Origin: Rhynochetos jubatus
Lineage: Eukaryota > Chordata > Aves > Eurypygiformes > Rhynochetidae
Length of the DNA stretch: 64,000 nt
NCBI GenBank assembly: GCA_027574665.1
Contig: CM050652.1
Span: 7,420,589-7,484,588, forward strand
Direction of reading: 5' to 3'
Shown: positions 20,890-32,400 of the stretch, piece by piece
How positions within the stretch are numbered: position 1 is the first letter of the stretch
Layout: every line of letters starts with the position of its first letter
Position numbers and translations under genes: made by a program
Notes under the pieces: generated by a model
Told to the model about the DNA's origin: nothing
Database searches by the model: none
What the model saw: the letters and a program-made list of their open reading frames with translations, nothing else

Positions 20890-22225
20890 CTGAAACACAG
20901 GGAATGCGGGTGGTTGCACTGAAAAGACTCTTCATGCACTTTAGATGTGACATGGAACTGTCCCGGGGAATGTCACGTCACTTACGGTGTTAATGTGCCC
21001 CAAGGGGCTGCTCCGAAGCTGCTGTGAATTTCCACCACTGGTGGGGCATGTGCTTTGGAAACCTGTGACTGCAGGATCTGCTGGCTGGGACAGGAACAAG
21101 AAAGCACTTCCCAGGTAGGTCCCTCACACGGGAGGTCACGTTTACATGAACTGATGATGGTCCAAAGGCACCTTTTGGGCTCCAGCCCTTGCTCAGCTGT
21201 CCTGTGAGGATGTGCTTGTAGATCCTTGCTCTCCCAGGGACATGGGCTGCACCCATGAGCGTGTAGCTTTGCAGAGGAGGAGCCAAGAAGCTCTGCTGAA
21301 TCTGGCTCTGCCCAGAGTCATTTTGTGGCCCAGCGAATCAGATTCCTTGGCATCACAAGGATGCAGCTGAGCTTGCAAGGGGACCTTGCCTCAGCTCAGT
21401 CCTCCCCAGTCTGGAGTATCCTCGTCCTGCTGTAGGAAGAGTGAGGACGTGAGTCTCTCATCACGTGGGACAACTGTGGAGTTTAGATGACCTGTGAGGT
21501 CATTGGTGGGGCTTTCCTTCTGAAAGAGGAAATTTAATCCTAAGTCTAAGCATAAAATCTTAAAAACAAAGCTAAAGGTCTTCCTTTCCTTCTCTCTCCC
21601 AGCTGTAGTAAGGGAAATTCAGTCTGGAAACACTGGGAATCTGATGGACAGCTGCAGCTCTTCCCTGTGGTCATAGCTCCCTCTGCAGACCACTCAGCTA
21701 CACCAAGAACGGTGGACAGTGAAGTCTCTCCATGAATCCTGTGTCGTGGCACAGACAGGACACTGTGTCCTCAGAAAAATCCCAAGCAGAGCACCAGCTG
21801 GGCTGTCAGCCTGAGCTCAACAAAGCCAACAGAGGAGCTCTCGACTCACTGGAAATCATTCACTTGGGCACATGCAGCAAGGAAGGACTAGGCTGGGAAG
21901 GTCCAAGTCTGGAGAGGCGTCATGGCACATCTCCCCAAGAGCGGGATCAGTGCCAGGGCTACATAGAGGGCATGGGGAGAGACGCAGGAACCAGGACACT
22001 CAAAATGACCCACTGAGCAGGGCTGGGGGTTGGTCCTAAAGTTGCTGTCTCGTCCGACAGGAGAAGATTTTGAGCCTCATGGGTCAAGGACAGGACTGCA
22101 CCTGAACTGTCTTGGTCGAGTGACCCCCCGAGCTGCAGGATAACAGCAGAAGGAGCCATGAGAGCCCATCAGTGCAGCCTTTGCTGCTGTTTTGGCACCT
22201 TCAGGTGGAAGGGGGGAGTGAGAAA
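20890..22225. other. Intergenic sequence, nothing recognised
   Basis: I looked for copies of PHYH exons 4 and 5 here, which would complete a duplicated gene, and saw none. No RNA gene or repeat is clear. Confidence 0.45.
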
Positions 22226-22324
22226 GAATCATAGAATGGATTGGGCTGGAAGGGACCCTAAAGATCATCCAGTTCCACCCTCCTTCCATGGGCAGGGACA
22301 CCCTCCACTAGACCAGGTTGCTCC
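22226..22324 (-). mobile_element. CR1 LINE 3' end fragment
   Basis: AATCATAGAATGGATTGGGC, GGAAGGGACCCTAAAGATCA and CCTCCACTAGACCAGGTTGC mark the reverse-oriented CR1 tail, about 100 bp long. Confidence 0.9.
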
Positions 22325-22419
22325 TGAGGATTGATATTTTGTTCAATGATGCACCCACCACCAGAATTCAGAGTGGCAGAAATAACACAACACAGCCCTC
22401 AAACATAGTTTTGCCCTGA

Positions 22420-23379
22420 TTTAATTTGTATTTCAAAAAAATAGATCCTGAAAGCAAAAGAACCTTTCAGAAAGCAAGGAAAAACATTGTGAAAGGCGAG
22501 AGCATCATCTCAGTGCACATCCCTCCACCCTGCCACCAGTGCATCCTGAGCAGCATCCAACCGCATCCCCAACCTGACAGCACCGAAAGACACCTTTTCC
22601 CAGACTGCCAGATGCCAAGGAGGCCTCCTCGTTTCGCACAGCCTTGGATCGCTTGCGCAAGGCCGAGAGGAGGCTGGTTTGCTGGCCCAGCACTTCCCAA
22701 CCCTGCCAGCCACACGCTGCCCTTGTGCCGGCGCTCGGTGAGGTATGATCCCAGGTCATGTTTGAGGAACTCTACTAGGTCACATTCCAGCCCATCAATC
22801 CCATTTTCCCGTGTGAGTGGCTGCTGCTTCCCCTTTATCCAGTTCCTTACACTGCTGGTACCAATATCGCCATCTTCATCAGCTGTGCTAGTGACTTCCC
22901 CTGTGAGCTCACCCCGAGGGCTTGCGGGAAACTGATTCATTCTGTTGCTTTTGCATAGAGAAGGAAGTTGGAAATGTTGAAAAACATACCCTGTTATATA
23001 TTCTTGCATAAAACCTTTTGTTAGTATAGCATCATCCCAAAGGTTTGTCACGTGAGGAATTTTTAAAAACCAAGAATGACAACATCAAGAAAATCAAGGT
23101 ATTCTTTCAAGACCTTAATCCTTCAATTCTCCAAGATAACCACAGCAAATCTCTGTTTTTCTAGGTTAGGTTTCCTGTGACGTACGTCAGCTGTTCAACC
23201 TCAGTGCAATTAATTGTGTTAGCGTAAAATGATTCTGCGATGCTGCATTTGGCTAGGGTACCGATACAGAGGTCAACAAAGCACACCTAACTCTGCCTGC
23301 TGAGGCAGGGTCTGCACTCTCCCATCAGAGCAGCTCCTTCTCAGGCACGCGTTTTCCATCCTGCTCTTCAGAGGTTGTT
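22420..23379 (-). other. PHYH: PHYH 3' UTR (probable), containing a 157-codon open frame
   Basis: No AATAAA is seen on the - strand after the PHYH stop until an ATTAAA at 22425-22420, so the 3' UTR is inferred to run to about 22400. Inside it an open frame begins at an ATG at 22940-22938 with A at -3 and runs to a stop at 22467. It contains EDGDIGTSSVRNWIKGKQQP and DGLECDLVEFLKHDLGSYLT. I do not recognise it. The opposite strand is also open here, which argues for chance. Confidence 0.45.
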
Positions 23380-23433
23380 CTACAGGGTCATTCTTTCCCC
23401 TTGCACAAGCCGTGCTCGGAAGTTCCAGATATC
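23380..23433 (-). CDS. PHYH: PHYH exon 9 (residues 325-341 and stop)
   Basis: Acceptor TTTGAAG. Encodes [17 protein letters not shown] and TAG, matching the human end DIWMFRARLVKGERTNL. Too short to stand out as an open frame. Confidence 0.93.
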   Translation of the reverse strand, partial: DIWNFRARLVQGERMTL

Positions 23434-26400
23434 CTTCAAAACAAAAACGAGACAAAGGAAAAGCTTTAAGGGCCAGCAAAAACAGTGAGCAGGATTCCAG
23501 TTTACAGAGTTGGGAAGAGATATGGCATTCTCAGCTACCTACCCATAAAACCCACAGCAAAACAACTACAGGACATCATTTCATATCAAATATCAACAAC
23601 AAAAATACAGCCCAGACTAAGGGAGAGGTGCAGCCTCCACCCCAGGAGACAGGTTGTTCTCAGGTGTTACACGGATGGTAAGATGCCCACGGTTCAATTC
23701 TAGAAGGCGGCAGAAGAGGGAACATGAGGAGCACAGAGAACATTATCCTTGCAGAAGTCACCCTTGCCTGCTTGTGCCCACAGTGCCTCCCTCATATGCC
23801 TTTGGGCGATCAGAAAGGCTCACCCACTGACCGGCACCTTGCACGCTGCTGCCCATGCACAAGTGACATTCCTTGTGCAGCAGGAAATAATGGATAATGC
23901 AAGCCCTTAGCCAGAAGCAGAGAAGACCACTGCTGTTTGTTTCATGGAGGTTAAGTCTTAGCCAAGCTCCTGCCTCAGTTTCCCTGTGTGAGGTTTACTT
24001 AGCTCTTCTCATTAGCCCTGTGAAGTACAACAGCTGGGCACTCCTATGGGAGAAAGCTCCAGCTCTGGTTTAAAAAACAGCTTAAAGCTACATAAAAACA
24101 CACAGACTCATCTGAGGCTCGTATGGGCACATGCTCAAAAGGGCAAGGGAGCTGGGGAAGGGTCTGGAGCACAAGTCCTGTGAGGAGCAGCTGGGGGTGT
24201 TCAGCCTGGAGAATAGGCTCAGGGGAGACCTCATCGCGCTTTGCAACTCCCTGAAAGGAGGGTGGTCTCTTCTCCCACGTGACAAGTGATAGGACAAGAG
24301 GAAATGGCCTCAAGTTGCCCCAGGGGAGGTTTAGATTGGATATTAGGGAAAATTTCTTCACTGGAAGAGTGGTCAGGCATTGGAACAGGCTGCCTGGTGG
24401 AGTGGAGTCGCCATCCCTGGAGGGATTTAAGAGACGTGTGGATGAGGCACTACAGGACATGGTTTAGGGGGGGCTTGGCAGTGCTGGGTTAAGGGTTGGA
24501 CTTGATGATCTTAAAGGTCTTTTCCAACCTAAACAGCGCTATGATTCTGTGACCTAAATGGTTCTACGATTCATTTTCACTCACAAGGAGGACAGCCTCA
24601 CTACGCATCACTTTGGATTCCACCGTGTACGTAGGTAACTCCAGGGATGAGAAGTCAAGCAAGCTGTAACTTTACGGACAACATGTAAGATCAGGCTTGC
24701 AAAGCAGCTGGACACCCCACCACAGAGGCACCCTGTGGGGAAAACCAAACTAGAACAAAAGCCCAGGAGGTGAAAAAAAGTCCCTTCTTCCAAAATGCCC
24801 CAGATACTGTAGTATCTGCAAAGTATGTTCATTTTAAAAGAAAATCGCTGTCTCTTGCATCTAGACTTTACTGCCTTGATAGTGGCTGCGCACGTGTTTG
24901 GGAACTGCTGTAGACTAAGAAATTCAGAATATTTCCACCTCGATAACAAGGTTTATTTTTCTTTCAGTGGCTGAATCCCTGAAGAATTTAGATTTGCTTT
25001 CTATTTCACACAACGGTTTCAGTTATTCAGCCAGTCCGTTACCCATTCATTTTTGAGGCAGATGTGTATCACTGCTGACATACCTGCTGTAGCCACGCTA
25101 GCCCTCCCCACTGCCACCCAGTGGGCCACAGTCCACAGTCTCTCAGATGGCGCAAGAAGCGCAGGAGAGCAGGCTCAGGGGTGAGCCACCACGGGAGCAG
25201 AGCCCACAGCTCCTCACTGACCTACCACATCAGTCGTAGGCGCGTAACGAGGTGAGCTCATCTGCACCAGCTCAGCCGGGCTGGAAGGGATCAAGGTGTG
25301 CTCACAAAACCCACTGTGACAAGCAGAGCTGGAGGAGGAACTTCTGGAGCTTAAGGGAGGAGAAGGGGGTGCCCTGAGAGCAAGGCCACTTCTCCAGCAT
25401 GGCAAGAAACAGCTTCGCCCGCTAAAAGGCCCCAAAAACACCTGCTGGTCATCCTCTGAACATCAGGTCTTTTGTTCTGCCAAGCACCTCTGCTCAGCAC
25501 AGCCTGATCTGCCAAACTGGGCACAGCAAGAAGCACAAACCTGTCACACAATAGCCTCAGGAAAGGGAACTGAGCTGGACTGTAACAAAGGGCATGCAGC
25601 CAAGTCTCACCCTGAGCTCCACGGAAGTCGCGTTGTATTTCTTGTGAACCATTTCTACCAGTTCTTTCTCCAGGTCCTCTTGGCTCGTGTTCTTGACGTC
25701 AATGTAGTAGCACTCTGAGCTGGCGAAGTGACAGCTTATACTCTGCGTGAGGAAATTGGGCATCGCTCACTACCAAATCGATTACAAATGACTGGTGGAC
25801 AAAAATCCCGTTCATCCCAGTGTGTGGACACCCCACCCCTTCCTTACAGATCACGTCAGCAAATGCGCTCCTCCTTTCCAATCACTCCTGCTCTCCCCAT
25901 GGAGAAATACTCCTCCTGCTGACATGCTCTTCTTCCTTCCCTTCTCTCCCAAACACTCCCTCAGCATGAACTGTATTACCTGATCCCAGTATCAGCAACT
26001 AGAGTGGGATTAGGGAGCGTTAGGGCTGGAGCAGACCTTGTTCAGTAAGGGTTCTTACTTTCTGCACCCAGACAGTCCACCAACGCACTTATTCTGTAAT
26101 CAGTTCTTGCTTAAGCAGAGTCCAGAGGAAATAATAGAAATGCCCCAGCAGCAAAAGCTGTTCTGTCATCGTACAAGCTACGCCGGCTGCAAGCAAATTC
26201 ATGGCAGATCTCAAGGGTGCTAGACCATAACCTGGCTCAGAGAGCTCCAGGACACTGATTTACCCCAAATGCAGACAAATGTTGGGATTTGGCATAGTAT
26301 GAGGAAGCTCGTGTGTTTCTGTGGGATACTAAACAGGACTGTTGCTCCACTAGCATGGGAAGAGTCAGCAGATCAGACTCTTGGTACCTCGTGTCCTCTC

Positions 26401-29400
26401 TGCTTTCAGGATTGCGGGAGGAAGGAATTCCATACCAGTAAACTGCTACTGGGGCTGAAAGAATGGACCATGCAGGTGTCGACGCAGCCAAAACGAAATA
26501 ATAATAGAGCAGCCTGTGTTGCAGTGCATGAGGGGAAAGACCTGCACTGCCAGTAGTGGCTACACGAGAGGCTACAGATCCCTTGCGTGCCTGGATGAAT
26601 CCACTTCTGAGCAAGGATCAGGCCTCCAAAGAGGACACTTTTGCCTGTGTCAGTTAAATAATCATGATGCAAAACCAACGGATGATGTGTAATCAAATCC
26701 TTAATAGAACAATAGGTTGTGTTATCATATAAATAACTATTTATTGGATGATGGAGGCTCCTGCTATCCAGAGATGAGATACCAGGAAGGCAGGGGGAAG
26801 ACAGTTAGAGACGCTCCTGATACTTGGGCCAGCTGAAAGGGAACTATTTGCAAAGCAAGTACAGCCAGTCAGGCTTCAAACATAGATTCAACATCTAATT
26901 TCTACTCCTGCTCTGTTCTTCTCAAACAGCCCCCTCAGCATGCTCTTCTCCCAGAAGAGAGAGATGTTTACAAATAAAAAAACAAAAACAAAAAAGGAGA
27001 GTGTGAAAGTATATTAGGAAGCTAAAAACTCATTAAAAAGTTCCTCTACATATTCAAGAGCTTGGAAAGATGTGGGACAGTTTATCAGTTTTAAAAAATA
27101 AATAAATCAAAAATATCAAAAGCTGTAATCGGAGATACACGGGTTCCTACCTTTCGGAAACCCGATGTCTTGTTTATCCCAGAACCATGAATGAGCAGGG
27201 GATGGAAGAACACGGTGTCTCCCTTCTCCATGACAAGGTGAACCCTGGGACTCTTCTCATCCTCATCAATCAGCCCATGGAAAAGTTTGTTGGTTTTACC
27301 CTACAAAAAAAGGCTGAGCTGAAGTCACTGGGTTACAGTTACAGCAAGAGCCGAACGTCAGTGTGAGGGACAGCAGGGACAGCCACGGATCTGCTTCCCT
27401 CTGGGCAGCATAGTCAGTGCACCCAACTGACAGCCTGCCCATTTGCCTACAAGTCTTCCTCCTTCAGGCCTGTGGTACAGCAAAATAGTACTTCTTCTAT
27501 TTTCTGAAGCTGGATTCAGACAACTAAGAACATTTCTCAGCTGGAGAGAACGGAGGAAAACACCAGGGAATCCCACAGGTGTGGCCTGATGCCCCTGCTG
27601 GGCCTCAGCCTTCCGCTCCCAGTATAACCACCACCAATGCCAGGTCAGGAAACATCCATTCCTAAGAGGAAGATACAGCTTGATATTTAATTGCATCCAG
27701 TTGTTTACTACCCAATTTCTCCTCACTGGGACAGTACACATGCTCAGCAGGCAGGAAAAAAATTCACAGGAGGAGAAAGAGTCCTCAGACTTGGCAAGGG
27801 CAGTGGAAAAAGGCTGCACATGTTTATGCCGTGATGCCACAATGTGCCCGACAATTTCTGGGTGAAGGTGGGAACAACTGTAGCCGGGTTGCATGGAGTG
27901 AGGCCAACCAAGCCACTCTCACCCAAAGTAACAAGTCAGTGTTTGCCCAAACAGAAAAACCATCACTCAGCTTTGACCTGTGCATCATCCCTCCACGGTG
28001 AGCTCTCCCCAGCCAAAGGGTGGTCCCCTCATACACACTCGTCCCGAGCCCCCCGCGACCCTCTACCTTCCACTTTGGATAGCCATGCGGCTTCAGGGGC
28101 TCCTTGTGCGTCCCTGGCTGCACGACCAGGCAGCCGTTGTCCTGGTCGGCCCTCTCCATGGCGGTCCAGGAGCACACGATGCGATCCGCAGGCCGGAAGG
28201 GGAAATAGTGCAAGTCCTGATGCATGGGGTGGAGAAAAGTCTGTTTATCTGCAACACAGGTTCAAAACCTTCAACCTCGTCAAACGCGACACGGCGCTTG
28301 CCCTCCCGTTAAACCCTTCACTTGTAGCACATCCTAAGCAGCTGCTGCGTGCCACTGCACAGACTTCTGTACTCCATGCGCGCTCCAGCCCACCACTGAC
28401 TCCAAAGACCAGCGGGTTAGCGTACACCCCATCCCAAGATGGGCCAAGAGCACAGAGGTGGCTTCTGGGCCAGCAATGGCATGGGGACACAGTGAATGCC
28501 AGGAGGCTGCCTGGCCGTATGATCCCCCAGGAGACCTTCTGCTGCCTTCACCGCCAACCCCCTGCCCAGCTTTCGCCGCTCTCTTTGGCGGCTCTCCAGT
28601 TTTGTGGACTTCACCCAGCGCAGTGTTGCACAAACCTTTCCCAGTACAAAGACTTCCCAACAGCCATGCTCCCTGTCGTCACTTGACCTACCGCCGTGTT
28701 GCAGGCGGAGTCAGCCCTGTCAGCGCTGCACCCAACACGTGTTTATTTAGCCTTCTTTAAAAAAACAAAAGGTCTCGATTCAGGGACTGCAGCCTCCCCA
28801 GCACTCTGTTGGCCTTCACCCTAGAGGCTTTTTGCAAAACAAAAATAAATATTTCTGAAGTTTTATTTGTTACTTCTTTTGCCGCTATGGAAGTGAAAAC
28901 ATATCATCCACACTAGAATAGTTGGACTTGATGATCTTGTCTTTTCCAGCCTAAAAGATTCTATGATCCTAACCCAGCCTTTTATATATTATTTTTATAA
29001 TATTACAAATATTATTATTATATATTTGACCGGTTGGAGTGAGTTCAGAGGAGGCCATGGAGATGCTCCGAGGGCTGCAGCCCCTCAGCTGTGGGGACAG
29101 GCTGGGAGAGTTGGGCTTGTTCAGCCTGGAGAAGAGAAGGCTCCGAGGAGACCTTATTGCAGCCTTCCAGTACCTGAAGGGGCTACAAGGAAGCTGCGGG
29201 GGACTTCTTACAAGGGCCTGTAGTGACAGGACAAGGGGTAACGGGTTTAAATTGAAAGCAGGGAGATTTAGATTGGATATCAGGAAGAAATTCTTCCCAG
29301 AGAGGGTGGTGAGGCACTGGGACAGGTTGCCCAGAGAAGCTGTGGATGCCCCATCCCTGGAAGTGTTCAAGGCCAGGCTGGATGAGGCTTGGAGCAACCT

Positions 29401-32400
29401 GGTCTAGTGGAGGGTGTCCCTGCCCGTGGCAGGGGGTTGGAACTGGATGACCTCTAAGGTCCTTTCCAACCCAAACCATCCTGTGAGTCTATGATTTATA
29501 TAGCTATTTTGCCATTGAGTTTGCTCCTCAAATAGATACAGCTAGAATGTTTCACTTGCCTTGTTTGCCATATTATTTCGACTTTGGGCAGCCTCAAAAA
29601 CTCTCCTGAGATCAGCAGTTCTCAAATACTCCTCAAAGATACTGAATGGAGCCCTCGCAAACACGGAGCAGCTTCCCATTTCTTGTCTGTTGTTTTGGGT
29701 TTACTTTAAACATGTATGGTCTCCTGTTGAATTTGCAAACCAAGGTGACAGAGCTTTCTGTGGAGTATTTAAGATGACAAGGGGAGATGACTTGAACAAG
29801 GTCGGTATTTTAACAATTCAATGTACCACGTCCAGACGCTGCATACCTGAGGGTAACTAACATAGCTCAGGTCTCGGCTTCGCTACACCGAAACAGCTTA
29901 TGCAGAGTCAAAGCTACTTTGAAAAACTGTCAGTGTTTAGTCCAGTTCTCTCCCTGCCCATCACCCTTGTATAAATCACAATCTCAATTCCCAGCAGCGA
30001 GAGCCAAAGCCAGGCTTCAAAAATCCTTCTTTTGGCACCTATTCACGTATTGTCATATCAAAGCGCAGAGCGTGCAACGACCGTCAGTGAGGTCAGGAGC
30101 GTACAAACCCCAAGCAAAGCATGAGCTCTGTATTTATTGCCTTTTACTGAGGTTCACGGAAGCATTTGTTTTCAACACATTTGAAAAGTCGAGCTTAAAC
30201 AGCATGCCATGATTCCAACCCCGGGCCTTTATGCAAGTGCAGCTGGCTGAACAGGGAGCTTGCCCACTCTGAACACGTGAGCGGTGCAGCCAAGGCACCA
30301 GCGTCTTTAGCAACAAACATCCCCTGAACAGGGAAAGACAAAAATGTCACCTCATTAAGCCGACGTTAAAAGAAAACAATTACCAAAGCACCCCTGTAAA
30401 TTTTCAAAGTTGCTTTGTTTTAACTTGTCCTGTTTTTTTCCAAAGGCTGTTGGAAAAACACTAAGTTCCATTTTGGCCAGACAGACACCATACACACAAC
30501 AATATATTTTCCTCATATCCAAGTTTTTCCTTACCAGAATCTGGAAGTTTATTTATCAGCATGGTGTGCATTGCCATGATGTTCGGCCCTGTGAAGCACT
30601 CGACATATCTGAGGACCTACAGGGAAGAAAACATTAGAAAGGAAAACACTAGAAACATGAAAGACAAGAGGAAAGATTGCTGAGGAAGCACTGGGATGTG
30701 GGCGTTCGGCCAAGGACCAGGCTACAGGAGGAGGAAGTCGGGCTGGAGGGATACAGGACAGGAGGTACACGGCACGGCACACGAACGGGCATGGTGGCAG
30801 GTGGCCGAAATTGAAGATGGTGCTGCAGGCTGCCAGGTGGGGTCCACAAAGCTGGACCCGCCCAGAGAGCAGATGCTCTGCCTGGATAAAAGACATTCCG
30901 AAGATGCTGCTGTCCCATCAGCCTGGCACCGTTTGGGCTAGTCGCATTCCTGACTGGCTCCGCACTGCGGGAGCGGAGGAGCACTGCTTTAAGTCTTCTG
31001 CCCTGCCCACCACCCATCCCATGTTCTTGCAGAACACTCTTTAAAGATGTCCTGATATTCCTTCCTCACATAGGTACTTTGGGGAGTGACACACAGGGGC
31101 TCTACGGTAATTGCTCTAGCGGAACCAAAAAGAAGCTTCTCTGCACAAGCATTAAACCACAGATACGTTCATATAGGCTCCCCCACCCCCCCTTTTTGCT
31201 GGTTTATTTTTCAGTTTACCTCTGGCAGCGTACAGTATCTGAACAGCTCTTTGTCTTCCTGGAAGTCCTGCACTTTATTAACTACTTTTTCAGACTGACC
31301 ATACTGGGATCTCAGGGACTCGTCCTTCATAATCATGACACCCGGTAGATTCACCTCTTTTTTACAGATCCTCATGAACTCCTTCCTGCAAAGCAGAGGG
31401 AACATCCACGTTGGGAGAATCCAGCTTCATCCAGCTTCCCAGAGCTCCCTGGGGATGCAGCTGCACACAGGACTTCCCAGCACCTTGGGCAAGTGCCCCG
31501 TACCTGAAGCGCTCAATGTCTTCATCAGAAATGAGCTTCTTAACGAGCAGATACCCGTTGTCTTCATAGAACTGCCTCTGCTCTGTGGTGAGGACATCGT
31601 TGTCCAGGGTGTAACTGCGACACAGGGGAGAAACACGTTAGTAGGGCCAGGCAGGACAACGGGAGCAGCGAGACCCGGCAGGAGGATGGTGACACGCAGG
31701 GGGAATCAGTGGCTGCCGGGGAAAATCCCTGCCCTCTTCCACGTCACCAGCTGGCACGGCTTGTCTGTGGCTGTGCAGCATCTCTTCCCACAGCCACCCA
31801 CTACTTCTGCAGCAGAATTCCAAACCTTCCCCTTGTGCCCTCCCAAAGCAGAGAAGCGAGCAGGAAAGCTGGGATCAATTCTCAGCAGCTTTACTCTTGA
31901 GAGATGCTGAAGCACACCGAAAGAGTCTCTGCAGCCAGATTATCCACTCAGACATTTTCAAGATGCATAGTTAAGCTTTTTCATTAAACTACGAAGTTAT
32001 ACACTTGCAAAACGGAAGGCTACACGATGTCTGGTGATCGACAGGCACGCTAGGGCTGAAGAAAGAATTGAGTTCTGCAGGTTAGGTTTTATTATCTCTG
32101 CAAAGGAAGATACAGCTCACCGAAACCTCCCCAGCTGTGGAACAGCACCAACTTGGGCTGAAGTAGGAATGCTTGCCTGGGATGGAAATTAAGGAATATA
32201 CACTCAAGCACAATAGAGTAGAAGAACATCTATATACATCCTGAATACTACAGTGTGGGTCATCTCTAAGGTAAATGCTGGACATTCAATCCATGGTTTT
32301 GTTGATTTTGCTTCTAAAGAATATCTTTCCCACCTTCAGAGTAGCACATCTGGCAGAGCAGTAGAAAAGTAACAGCACAGCATGGTCTTGTGCACACACA

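Noticed and set aside
27844-28686. A 280-codon + strand frame
   Set aside because: It is the shadow of PHYH exon 6 and flanking introns on the opposite strand. No family similarity.
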